From Nocardioides sp. (GTDB taxonomy: Bacteria; Actinomycetota; Actinomycetes; Propionibacteriales; Nocardioidaceae): a stretch of 43,883 nt of DNA. The notes under the pieces were generated by a model. The model saw only the letters and a program-made list of their open reading frames with translations. It had not been told where the DNA came from and did not search any database. Position 1 is the first letter of the stretch. The number at the start of each line of letters is the position of its first letter. Below are positions 8,073 to 16,185 of the stretch, in pieces. The stretch lies in contig NZ_JAEMSS010000008.1 in the NCBI RefSeq assembly GCF_016462705.1, positions 1-43,883 on the forward strand. The letters run 5' to 3'. A program made the translations under genes and the position numbers.

Positions 8073-9814
8073 AGGCCCTCGCCTTCCTCTTCGCCGTCGC
8101 GCTCGGAGTCACCGCGAACCCCGGTCCGGCCCACGCCGAGGACCCGGACGAGGACCTGACGCCACCGGTCATCACCATCACCACGCCGTCCGGCGACGTC
8201 GGTGGCTGGTACACCGACACGATCGACGTCTTCGCCAAGGCGACCGACCCCGGCCGGATCGCCACGGGGGTCGTGTGGCTCAACTACCAGCTCTCCGGCG
8301 CCACCACCGGCTCGGGCAGCCTGCACCGCACCTCGGGAGGCACGCTGACGATCAGCAACCCCGGCCTCACGACGATCGAGCTCGAGGCGATCGACGGCAA
8401 CGGCAACGAGACGCGGGAGCAGATCCAGGTCGGCGTCGACCGGGTCCGTCCCACCGTCGAGTTCTTCGGCCGGATCAACCTCCCCGACCCGATGTTCGCC
8501 CAGGGGGAGGAGGAGCGCATGACGTTCCGCTGCGCCGACGCCGACTCCGGGGTCGTCTCGTGCACCGGCTCGCAGGCATCCGGGGCGTTGCTCGACACCA
8601 GCACCATCGGGACGCACACGGTGACCGTCACCACGCGGGACCGGGTCGGCCACGAGACCAAGGTGACCCGGACCTACCGGGTGGTCAGCAACGAGTTCGC
8701 CGTCACCCGGGGGGTCGACGTGCTCGGCTCCACGACCGTGGGCAGGGAGGTGCAGGCGCAGACCCCGGTCTTCGACCCGGTGCCGACCGCCGTCGCCTAC
8801 CAGTGGACCCGCAACGGGGTGGCGATCCCGAACGCCACCGGGACGACGTACACGTTGACGCCGAGCGACGCCCGCACCACGCTCCGTCTCCAGGCGACGG
8901 CGACCCGGTCGGGCTGGAAGGACCGGACGGTGGTCTCCCCGGCCTACGAGGTGCAGCCGGCGCCCATCAGCATCTCCTCGCAGCCCGTGCTGTCGGGTGA
9001 CGCACGGGTCGGGGGAAGTCTCCAGGTCGCGCACGGCACGGTCACGCCCACCGCGGCCGCGATCAGCTACCAGTGGCTGCGCGACGGGGTGCTGGTTCCC
9101 GCGGCCACCGGCCGCACCTACCTCCCGGCCGCCGAGGACATCGGCAAGCGGATCTCGGTGCGGGTCGCCGCCACGGCACCCGGACACGCCGAGGCCGTCT
9201 GGGTGACCGCGCCGAGTGACGTCGTGCGCGGCAAGTCGCTCAAGGTCACCGGCGTGCCGACGGTCTCCGGGACGATGCAGGCGGGCAGCGTCCTCACCGC
9301 CGTCCCGCCCACGGTGACGGTGCCTCCCGTCGAGCGGAGGGACGAGCTGCCGTCGGCGACGTTCGCCTACCAGTGGCTGGCCGACGGTACGCCGATCGCG
9401 GGAGCCACCCAGCCGACGTACCGACTGACCGCCGCCGAGGTCGGCCGCCGGGTGACCGTGCGGACCACCGCGACCCGACCACCGCAGGAGGGGTTCGAGC
9501 CCGTGGTCCTCGTCAGCATCCCCGGACCCGCCGTCGGGCAGGCGACTCCCGTGGTCACCGCCCAGGCCAAGGCGAAGAAGGACGGCAAGGTCAAGCTGAC
9601 CGTCTCGGTCGCGGTGCCCGGGCTGGACCCGAGTGCTCCGGTGACGGTGAAGCGCGGCAGCAAGGTCGTCGCCCGCGGCACCGTCACCAGCACCGGTCGG
9701 CTGGTGCTCACGCTCAAGCGCCAGCCCACGGGCAAGGTGACCTGGACGGTGCTCTACGCGGGCTCCCCAGGCGTCGAGGCGCGCACGATCCGGGTCTCCG
9801 CCAAGGTGCGCTGA
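8069..9814 (+). CDS. Secreted protein with Ig-like YQW repeats
   Basis: A 581-aa protein with a signal peptide MKALAFLFAVALGV...AHA and likely cleavage after residue 23. Residues 30-140 look like an Ig-type adhesion domain (TPPVITITTP; DGNGNETREQIQV). A short two-Cys stretch (FRCADADSGVVSCTGS) and a VTTRDRVGHETKVTRTY segment follow. Then come three tandem units of about 90 aa with the YQW-x-RDG/ADG-x-P-IxxATxxTY pattern, known from surface and carbohydrate-binding bacterial proteins. The last 100 residues form a Big_3-like beta domain (VTVKRGSKVVARGTV). There is no LPXTG motif or C-terminal membrane anchor, so it is released or held non-covalently. CAGGAGG lies just before ATG 8069, and a perfect hairpin follows the stop. 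Confidence 0.88.
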   Translation: MKALAFLFAVALGVTANPGPAHAEDPDEDLTPPVITITTPSGDVGGWYTDTIDVFAKATDPGRIATGVVWLNYQLSGATTGSGSLHRTSGGTLTISNPGLTTIELEAIDGNGNETREQIQVGVDRVRPTVEFFGRINLPDPMFAQGEEERMTFRCADADSGVVSCTGSQASGALLDTSTIGTHTVTVTTRDRVGHETKVTRTYRVVSNEFAVTRGVDVLGSTTVGREVQAQTPVFDPVPTAVAYQWTRNGVAIPNATGTTYTLTPSDARTTLRLQATATRSGWKDRTVVSPAYEVQPAPISISSQPVLSGDARVGGSLQVAHGTVTPTAAAISYQWLRDGVLVPAATGRTYLPAAEDIGKRISVRVAATAPGHAEAVWVTAPSDVVRGKSLKVTGVPTVSGTMQAGSVLTAVPPTVTVPPVERRDELPSATFAYQWLADGTPIAGATQPTYRLTAAEVGRRVTVRTTATRPPQEGFEPVVLVSIPGPAVGQATPVVTAQAKAKKDGKVKLTVSVAVPGLDPSAPVTVKRGSKVVARGTVTSTGRLVLTLKRQPTGKVTWTVLYAGSPGVEARTIRVSAKVR

Positions 9815-9823
9815 CCCTTCCTC

Positions 9824-9860
9824 GGACCGGCCGGGCGAATTCCCTCCGCCCGGCCGGTCC
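9824..9860. terminator. Bidirectional hairpin terminator
   Basis: GGACCGGCCGGGCG (9824-9837) and its perfect reverse complement (9847-9860) are separated by a 9-nt AT-containing loop. It sits between the converging ends of the Ig-repeat gene and the methyltransferase gene. No U-tract is evident, as is usual in actinobacteria. Confidence 0.8.
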
Positions 9861-9875
9861 TCTGCGTCGTACCCG

Positions 9876-10541
9876 TCACGCGGCCACGATCGCGGTGCCG
9901 GACACCTGCTGGTTGACCGGCAGGAACACCGACCGGAGCCGGTAGTGCTCGAGCCGCACCTCGGAGAAGCCCGCCGCGTGGACGGCGTCCGCCGTGTGCC
10001 GGTGCAGGTGGCATCCCTCGAAGGCCCACCGCCAGGGCCGGCCGAGCAGCCGCTGGAGCCGGGCCAGGAACGTCCCACGGCCGGCCGCGACGTGCTCGAC
10101 GAGGAGCAGTCGACCGCCCGGGCGCAGGATCCGGCGTACCTCGGCCAGGGCGGCCGCCGGGTCGGGCACCGTGCAGAGCACCAGTGTGCAGACGACGGCG
10201 TCGACGCTCGCAGACGGGAGCCCTGTGGCCTCGGCACCGACGGCGCGGACGTCCAGGGTGATGCCGGCCGCCGCCGCGGCCCTGGCGAGTGGCGGGTGCA
10301 TGTGCGGGTTGGGCTCGATCGCGACGAGGTGGGTGCCGGGCCGGAAGTACCTGAGGTTGGCGCCGGTGCCAGGTCCCAGCTCCACGACCCGCTGCGGCAG
10401 GTCGGCGAAGAGCGCCTGCTTCCGGTCGCCGAGGCGACGGTGCACGTAGCCGTCGACGAGTCGGAAGAAGGCCGCGTTGAGACGGCCGCGCACGGGGTTG
10501 GCGATCGTGGCCAGGTCGGGTCGAAGGTCGTGAGTGGTCAT
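9876..10541 (-). CDS. Class I SAM-dependent methyltransferase
   Basis: A 221-aa cytoplasmic methyltransferase of the UbiE/Methyltransf_11 type. Motif I is VVELGPGTGANLRYF, the acidic end of strand 2 is VAIEPNPHM, and the later conserved block is RRILRPGGRLLLVEHV. The C-terminal half has several His residues (GCHLHRHTADAV) as in small-molecule or lipid methyltransferases. The start ATG at 10541 is preceded at 7 nt by GACGCT, embedded in the conserved 28-bp block shared with the 4386 promoter. It diverges from the methyltransferase gene at 10671. The substrate is unknown. Confidence 0.88.
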   Translation of the reverse strand: MTTHDLRPDLATIANPVRGRLNAAFFRLVDGYVHRRLGDRKQALFADLPQRVVELGPGTGANLRYFRPGTHLVAIEPNPHMHPPLARAAAAAGITLDVRAVGAEATGLPSASVDAVVCTLVLCTVPDPAAALAEVRRILRPGGRLLLVEHVAAGRGTFLARLQRLLGRPWRWAFEGCHLHRHTADAVHAAGFSEVRLEHYRLRSVFLPVNQQVSGTAIVAA

Positions 10542-10548
10542 GCCCGCC

Positions 10549-10605
10549 AGCGTCCTGGCCGCCCCTGTCATCGGGCTCCCAGCAGACGCCGCTCGGTTGA
10601 CAGCG
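10549..10605. promoter_or_regulatory. Conserved divergent regulatory element, copy 2
   Basis: Bases 10549-10576 match 4393-4420 at 24 of 28 positions. TGACAGCG follows at 10598-10605. CTGTCA (10565-10570) and TGACAG (10598-10603) are 27 nt apart, against 26 nt in copy 1. Here TTGACA (10597-10602) could also serve as the -35 box for the plus-strand methyltransferase gene. The same block orientation toward a minus-strand gene with a -10-like CACGCT or GACGCT occurs in both copies. Confidence 0.6.
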
Positions 10606-10670
10606 GGGTGGGAGCGACCGGTGCCAGATTGCTCGGCGCACGACCACACCGAACCTTCGAGGAGCGCCCC

Positions 10671-11753
10671 ATGACCATCACCGACATCCACCCCGCCGCC
10701 GCGACCGCCGACGAGATCTCCGAGCGGGTCTTCGCCCTGACCCTGGCCGGCGCGGAGGCGATGAGCATCTACCTCGGCGACCGCCTGGGCTGGTACGACG
10801 CGCTCGCCGCCGGCGGCGCGGTCACCCCGGCCGAGCTCGCCGGGCGGACCGGGACCGACGAGAGGTACGCCCGCGAGTGGCTGGAGCAGCAGGCCGTGTG
10901 CGGCTTGCTGCTGGCCCACGACGAGCCGGACGGGCGCCGCTTCGAGCTGGCCCCCGGGGCCGCCGAGGCGCTGACGGACGAGACGAGCCTCGCCTACCTC
11001 GGTGCGCTGCCGCGCCTCATCGTGGCCGCCGCCGGCGTGATGCCGCAGCTGCTCGACGCCTACCGCACCGGCGGCGGGGTCAGCTGGCACGACCTGGGCG
11101 AGGACGCGCGCGAGGCCCAGGCCGCGGTGAACCGCCCATGGTTCGAGCACCAGCTCGCCCCCGCCCTCGCGGGGGTGGCCGGCGTCCACGACGTGCTCAG
11201 CCGCCCGGGAGCCCGCATCCTCGACGTCGGCTGCGGCGCCGGCTGGTCCTCCATCGCCCTGGCGCGTGCCTACCCCTCGGCCGTCGTGGTCGGGGTCGAC
11301 ATCGACGAGCCGTCCATCGAGATGGCCCGCCGGGCCACCGCCGAGGCCGGTCTGGCCGACCGGGTCACCTTCCTGGCGGCCGACGCGGCCTCCCTCGAGG
11401 AGAACGCGTACGACGCCGCGTTCGCCTTCGAGTGCGTGCACGACATGGCGCGCCCGGTCGAGGTCCTCGCCGAGGTGCGCCGGGCCGTGCGCTCCGACGG
11501 GGTCGTCGTCGTCATGGACGAGGCCGTGGGTGAGGAGTTCTCCGCTCCCGGCAACGAGCTGGAGCGCTTCATGTACGCCTGCAGCATCTTCATCTGCCTG
11601 CCCGACGGGCGGTCGTCGGGCCCGTCGGCCGGAACCGGGACCGTGATGCGGCCCGGCATCCTCCGCGGGTACGCCGCCGAGGCCGGCTTCGACGACGTCG
11701 AGGTCCTGCCGATCGAGGACTTCAGCTTCTTCCGGTTCTACCGCCTGGTCTGA
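10671..11753 (+). CDS. SAM-dependent methyltransferase with N-terminal winged-helix part
   Basis: A 360-aa protein. Residues about 15-115 resemble the winged-helix dimerisation part common in O-methyltransferase-like proteins (ELAGRTGTDERYAREWL, then ARFELAPGAAEAL-like text around GRRFELAPG). The catalytic domain has motif I ILDVGCGAGWSSIALA, VGVDIDEPSIEMAR, an FECVHDMARPVEVL segment and VVVMDEAV. A GAGGAG ribosome binding site precedes ATG 10671. The 3' end overlaps the AfsR-like gene by 16 bp in convergent orientation. It and the 9876-10541 gene share the intergenic element, so both methyltransferases may respond to one regulator. The substrate is unknown. Confidence 0.87.
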   Translation: MTITDIHPAAATADEISERVFALTLAGAEAMSIYLGDRLGWYDALAAGGAVTPAELAGRTGTDERYAREWLEQQAVCGLLLAHDEPDGRRFELAPGAAEALTDETSLAYLGALPRLIVAAAGVMPQLLDAYRTGGGVSWHDLGEDAREAQAAVNRPWFEHQLAPALAGVAGVHDVLSRPGARILDVGCGAGWSSIALARAYPSAVVVGVDIDEPSIEMARRATAEAGLADRVTFLAADAASLEENAYDAAFAFECVHDMARPVEVLAEVRRAVRSDGVVVVMDEAVGEEFSAPGNELERFMYACSIFICLPDGRSSGPSAGTGTVMRPGILRGYAAEAGFDDVEVLPIEDFSFFRFYRLV

Positions 11754-14743
11754 GGGTCGTCGGTCGGCACGACCGCCGCCAGGGCGTCGCGCACGAACGC
11801 GACCACGTCGTCGTCGGGCAGCCGGGCCCCACGCCCGCGCAGCCCGGCGGCGACGTCGTCCCCGAGGGTGCGCACGAGACCCTGCTCGGCCTGCGTCAGC
11901 CGCTCCGCGTCGGCGCCGTACACCGGCGCGGCGCGGTCGCGGCTGCGCAGCGCCCCGACGAGGACGGCGGCGTCGTGGTGCCGGTCGAGGCGCAGCAGCA
12001 CGTCGACCACGCTGCGCAGGGTCGTCCACTGGTGGGTCCAGTCGCCGAGCGAGGCCCAGTGGTCGACGACCTCCACGAACAGGGGCACGGCCGCGCGCGG
12101 GTCGCCGTGCCTCCCGCGCAGTGACGCGATCGAGACGAGCGCGACACCGGCGACGTAGCGGTCGCCCTGCTCGCGGGCCAGGCCGAGCGCCGCCTCGAGC
12201 AGCTCGAGCGAGGCGTCGGGATCGGTGTCGAGCAGGCACTCGCCGCGGATGTAGAGCGTCCAGGCACGCAGCGGACCCGAGCCCAGCCGGACCGCCCAGT
12301 CCTCGAGTGCCTCGGCCTGCCGCGAGGCCTCCTCCGCGTCCCCGCGGTAGGCGGCCACGAGCGGGGGCATGAGCTCGGGCAGCCATCCCGCTGCCCCGAG
12401 CTCGTCGGGGGGACCCAAGGAGCGGACCTCGGTCTGCAGCCGCTCGACGTCGTCGAGCCGGCCCTCGAACAGGGCGACCTCGCAGAGCACCATCCGCAGG
12501 TTGGCCCCGGTCCTCGGGTCGGCGGGCAGCGAGAGCCCGTGCTCGGCCAGCCGGACCGCCTCGTCGAGGTGGCCGGTGAAGCGGGCACCCGAGGCGGCCA
12601 CGGCGTAGGCGCCGGCCAGCGCCGGGGTGGAGTCGTCGGCCGCGGCGATCGTCCGCCGGGCCCACTCGGGGACCTCGACGGGGATCCGGTGCTCGACGTA
12701 GAGGGCCAGCGAGCCGACCATCCTGGCCGCCAGCTCCAGGTCGTGGGCGAGTGCCCAGGCGTGCGCCGCGCGGAGCTCGTCGAGGTACGCCGTGACGAAG
12801 GTCGAGGCGGCGACGTGGTCCGGGCCGTAGAGCCGGTCCGCCGCGTCGGCGGTGCGCTGCGCGACCAGGCGGGCGTGCGCCCCCGGCACCGCGCCGGCCC
12901 ACGGCCGCGCCCCCAGCCGGTGCCGCCCGTAGTCGCGCAGCGACTCGAGCAGCACGTAGCGGGTGCGCCCGCGCAGCTGGGTGACCTGCAGCATCGACCG
13001 GTCCGCCAGGCCGAGGACGACGTGCGCGACCGAGCCCTCGTCGGCGGCCGGGACCGCTTCGGGCAACCCGAGGACGAGGGTGACGGCGTCCGCGAGGTCG
13101 AAGCCGCCCGCGAACACCGACAGCAGCTCGAACACCCGGCGGTGCTCGTCGTCGAGCAGGTCGTAGGACCAGTCGAGGAGCGCTCCCAGCGTCCGGTGCC
13201 GCTCGTCACCCGAGCCGCCGCCGCCGTGCAGCAGGCGGAACCGCCACGAGAGCCGCTGGGCCAGGTCGTCCGGGCTCATGGCGGCCATCCGGGCCGCCGC
13301 CAGCTCGAGCGCGAGGGGGAGCCCGTCGAGGCGGCGACAGATCTCGGCGACCGCGGCGGCGTTGTGGTCGGTGAGCTCGAAGCCGTCGACGCGGCTGCGC
13401 GCCCGGTCCAGGAAGAGCGCCACCGCAGGCACCTCGGACAACCCGTCCGCAGCCCCGGTCGAGCCGCCGGCCGCGGGCACGGGCAGCGGGGACACCGGCA
13501 GGACCCGCTCGCCGGGCACGTCCAGCGCCGAGCGGCTGGTGGCCAGCAGCGTGACCCGGGGACAGTGGCGGTTCACCTCGCGGGCGAGCTCCGCGACGGC
13601 TGCCAGCACGTGCTCACAGTTGTCGAGCACCAGCAGCAGCCGCCGCGACTCGAGGTGGTCGATCAGGCGGGCCAGGACGTCCGGCCCGGACCCGGCCTGG
13701 AGGTCGAGCGCGCTGGTGACGGCGAGGGCCAGGTCGTCCTGCGGGGTCAACGTCGCGAGCTCGCACAACCAGGCGCCGTCCGGCACCGCGGGCTGCAGCG
13801 CCGCCGCGACCGCGAGCGCGAGGCTGGTCTTGCCCACCCCGCCAGGGCCGGTCAGCGTCACGACGGCTCCCGGCGACAACGCCGCCTCGAGGGCCGCCGC
13901 CTCGCGGTCACGCGCGACGAGGGCCCGGCCGGTGGCCGGCAGGTTGCCGGTCGCGGGCCGGCCCACGCTCTCCGCACCCGGCGAGCCGAGGTCGGCGTCC
14001 TGCCGCAGGACCTGCGCGTGCAGCCGCTGGAGCTCCGGTGAGGGGTCGAGGCCGAGCTCGTCCGCGAGGGTCTCCCGGTAGGCGGTGAAGACCTCGAGCG
14101 CCTCGGCCTGTCGCCCGGCCAGGTAGAGCGCACGCATCAGCAGTCCCTGCGCCTGCTCGCGCAGCGGCTCGGTCGCGAGCAGGTGCTGCAGCAGTGGCAC
14201 CGCCTCCCGGGCCCGGTCCAGGAGGAGCAGCGTCTCGGCCCGCTGCTCGGTGGCCACGTTGCGCAGCTCGTCGAGCCGGGCCGCCTCCGGACGCACCAGG
14301 TCGTCGTGGGCGAGCTCGCCGTAGGCCGGGCCGCGCCACAGCCCCAGGGCCGCCGCGAACGCGGCCTCCGCCCGGGCGGGCTGCTGGGGGAGCGACTCCC
14401 GCGCCTGCTGCACCAGCTGGTCGAACCGGTCGGCGTCGACCACCCCGTCGACCGCGCTCAGCAGGTAGCCGGGTGGGCGGGTCAGCACCTCGGGTGCGGA
14501 CTCCCCGAGCTCGCGCAACGACGTACGCAGCCGTGAGACCAGGTTGTGCAGCGCGGCCTCGGGAGCAGCCGGCTGGTCGTCACCCCAGACGACGTCCGCC
14601 AACGCGTCGACCGACACCACCTCGCCCGACCTCGCGACCAGGGCGGCGAGCAGCCGCCGCACCCGCAGGCCGGGGGTCGACGCGCCGACCTCGACGGACC
14701 CCAGGACGCGCAGCTGCGGCGCGGGCGCTGCGGGGGTCGACAT
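11738..14743 (-). CDS. AfsR/SARP-like regulator with BTAD, NTPase and TPR-like domains
   Basis: A 1001-aa cytoplasmic transcription regulator. An OmpR-type winged helix covers about residues 8-98 (LRVLGSVEV, then LHNLVSRLRTSL and RPPGYLL). The bacterial transcriptional activation domain covers 100-247 (DADRFDQLVQQAR; GLLMRALYLAGRQAEAL; LADELGLDPSPEL). An NB-ARC/AAA-type NTPase follows with Walker A GPGGVGKTS (299-307) and Walker B LLLVLDNCEH, and the rest is a helical TPR-like repeat region. Proteins of this build often switch on secondary metabolism or stress genes, but no biosynthetic cluster is adjacent. TAGCGT lies 6 nt before ATG 14743, indicating leaderless expression. The MFS gene diverges from it. 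Confidence 0.92.
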   Translation of the reverse strand: MSTPAAPAPQLRVLGSVEVGASTPGLRVRRLLAALVARSGEVVSVDALADVVWGDDQPAAPEAALHNLVSRLRTSLRELGESAPEVLTRPPGYLLSAVDGVVDADRFDQLVQQARESLPQQPARAEAAFAAALGLWRGPAYGELAHDDLVRPEAARLDELRNVATEQRAETLLLLDRAREAVPLLQHLLATEPLREQAQGLLMRALYLAGRQAEALEVFTAYRETLADELGLDPSPELQRLHAQVLRQDADLGSPGAESVGRPATGNLPATGRALVARDREAAALEAALSPGAVVTLTGPGGVGKTSLALAVAAALQPAVPDGAWLCELATLTPQDDLALAVTSALDLQAGSGPDVLARLIDHLESRRLLLVLDNCEHVLAAVAELAREVNRHCPRVTLLATSRSALDVPGERVLPVSPLPVPAAGGSTGAADGLSEVPAVALFLDRARSRVDGFELTDHNAAAVAEICRRLDGLPLALELAAARMAAMSPDDLAQRLSWRFRLLHGGGGSGDERHRTLGALLDWSYDLLDDEHRRVFELLSVFAGGFDLADAVTLVLGLPEAVPAADEGSVAHVVLGLADRSMLQVTQLRGRTRYVLLESLRDYGRHRLGARPWAGAVPGAHARLVAQRTADAADRLYGPDHVAASTFVTAYLDELRAAHAWALAHDLELAARMVGSLALYVEHRIPVEVPEWARRTIAAADDSTPALAGAYAVAASGARFTGHLDEAVRLAEHGLSLPADPRTGANLRMVLCEVALFEGRLDDVERLQTEVRSLGPPDELGAAGWLPELMPPLVAAYRGDAEEASRQAEALEDWAVRLGSGPLRAWTLYIRGECLLDTDPDASLELLEAALGLAREQGDRYVAGVALVSIASLRGRHGDPRAAVPLFVEVVDHWASLGDWTHQWTTLRSVVDVLLRLDRHHDAAVLVGALRSRDRAAPVYGADAERLTQAEQGLVRTLGDDVAAGLRGRGARLPDDDVVAFVRDALAAVVPTDDPQTRR

Positions 14744-14749
14744 GACAGC

Positions 14750-14755
14750 ACGCTA
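14750..14755 (-). promoter_or_regulatory. -10 box of the AfsR-like gene, leaderless
   Basis: TAGCGT on the minus strand ends 6 nt before the ATG at 14743. No Shine-Dalgarno sequence is present. The start codon region also contains TGACAGC on the plus strand (14743-14749), reminiscent of the TGACAG half-sites elsewhere, but one copy is weak evidence. Confidence 0.5.
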
Positions 14756-14851
14756 GAGGAGATGCGGGCCCGGGAGCGCTGGTATTTCACGCCGGTGTTC
14801 GCGCCCGTATATCGGGGGCGCCGACGGTGACCGCGCTGGCATCCTGTCCCG

Positions 14852-16138
14852 GTGCTCACGCAGGTCAGACGCATCCCCCTGCCTGCGGTGCTCCGGCAGG
14901 AGCCGCAGTTCCGTCTGCTCTTCGGCAGCCAGGTGCTCTCGATCCTCGGCGACCGGGTCACCGCGGTGGCGCTGCCGTTCGCGGTGCTGGCCAGCGGGGG
15001 CGGCGTGGCCGACGTCGCGCTGGTCTCGGCCGCCCAGTTCCTCCCGTTCGTCGTGCTCGCGCTCCCCGCGGGCGTGTGGGCCGACCGGTGGGACCGCAAG
15101 ACGATCCTGATCGCCTCCGACCTGGTCCGGCTCGTCTGCCAGCTCGTCGCGGCGACCCTGCTGCTCGGCGGCGGCGCGTCGATACCGGCGCTGGTCGCCA
15201 TCGCCGCGGTCTACGGCGCCGCCGACGCGTTCTTCGCCCCGGCGTTCAGCGGGCTGCTGCCGTCGACGGTCAGCCCGGTCAACCTCCAGCCCGCCAACGC
15301 GCTGCGGGGGCTGTCGTTCTCGTTCGGCAGCGTCGCCGGCCCGATCGTGGCCGGCGTGCTGATCGCGGTCATGGGCGGACCGGGCTGGGCACTGCTCTTC
15401 GACGCGCTCACCTTCGCGGTCTCGATCGCCCTGCTGCTGCCGCTGCGACCGAGGCTCGTCCAGCAGGCGCTGCACGAGGAGGACCCGACCGCCACCACCG
15501 ACCACTTCCTGACCAGCCTGGTCCAGGGCTGGCGCGAGGTGCGCAGCCGACCCTGGGTGACCGGGTTCCTCGGCTCCCTGAGCGTCTACCACCTCGCCGT
15601 GCTGCCCGCGATCTTCGTGATCGGTCCGGTGCTGATGGAGCGCGAGCTCGACGGGGCGCGCAGCTGGGCGGTCATCGTGACCTGCTTCGGCGTCGGTGCG
15701 GTCCTCGGCGACATCCTGTTCCTGCGGTGGCGGCCGCGGTACGCGATGCGGGTCGCCAGCCTCCTCCTGGTGGGTGCGTCCTGCCAGGCGGCCTTCATCG
15801 GCAGCGGCCTCGGCACCTGGGCGATCGGCGGACTCGAGGTGCTCGCCGGCATCTGCGTCACCGGCGCCTTCACGCTGTGGGAGACGTCGCTGGGGGAGCA
15901 CATCCCCGACCAGGCGCTGTCCCGGGTGTCGAGCTACGACTACCTCGCCTCCAACGGGTCGATCCCGCTCGGCAACCTGCTCGCCGGAGCCGCCAGCGCG
16001 GCGTACGGACTGCACTCGACGCTGGTGGGCATGACGGTCATCGGCGTGGGTGTCTCGCTGGCGGTCGCGGCCCTCCCGGCGGTGCGGAACCTGCCCCGCG
16101 CGACGGCGGAGCCGACCGCGGCGGTCCCGCAGACCTAG
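14852..16138 (+). CDS. MFS transporter, probable drug/siderophore-type exporter
   Basis: A 428-aa integral membrane protein with about twelve hydrophobic segments. It belongs to the MFS_3/EntS-like group: it starts with FRLLFGSQVLSILGDRVTAV, carries the loop motif LPAGVWADRWDRKTIL between segments 2 and 3, and has a charged central loop around residues 205-225. Members export small molecules by proton antiport; the cargo is unknown. The start is GTG 14852, with CATCCT 6 nt upstream as a weak -10 for a leaderless mRNA. It diverges from the AfsR-like regulator across 108 bp, a typical layout for a regulator and a controlled exporter, though no link is proven. Confidence 0.9.
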   Translation: MLTQVRRIPLPAVLRQEPQFRLLFGSQVLSILGDRVTAVALPFAVLASGGGVADVALVSAAQFLPFVVLALPAGVWADRWDRKTILIASDLVRLVCQLVAATLLLGGGASIPALVAIAAVYGAADAFFAPAFSGLLPSTVSPVNLQPANALRGLSFSFGSVAGPIVAGVLIAVMGGPGWALLFDALTFAVSIALLLPLRPRLVQQALHEEDPTATTDHFLTSLVQGWREVRSRPWVTGFLGSLSVYHLAVLPAIFVIGPVLMERELDGARSWAVIVTCFGVGAVLGDILFLRWRPRYAMRVASLLLVGASCQAAFIGSGLGTWAIGGLEVLAGICVTGAFTLWETSLGEHIPDQALSRVSSYDYLASNGSIPLGNLLAGAASAAYGLHSTLVGMTVIGVGVSLAVAALPAVRNLPRATAEPTAAVPQT

Positions 16139-16173
16139 GACGTCCGGCCCGGGCCGGGCCGCGTCGGGCGCAG

Positions 16174-16179
16174 TAGCGT
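16174..16179 (+). promoter_or_regulatory. -10 box of the dipeptidase gene, leaderless
   Basis: TAGCGT ends 6 nt before ATG 16186 with no ribosome binding site between. It separates transcription of the peptidase/oxidase pair from the MFS gene 47 bp upstream. Confidence 0.5.
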
Positions 16180-16185
16180 GCGGCC

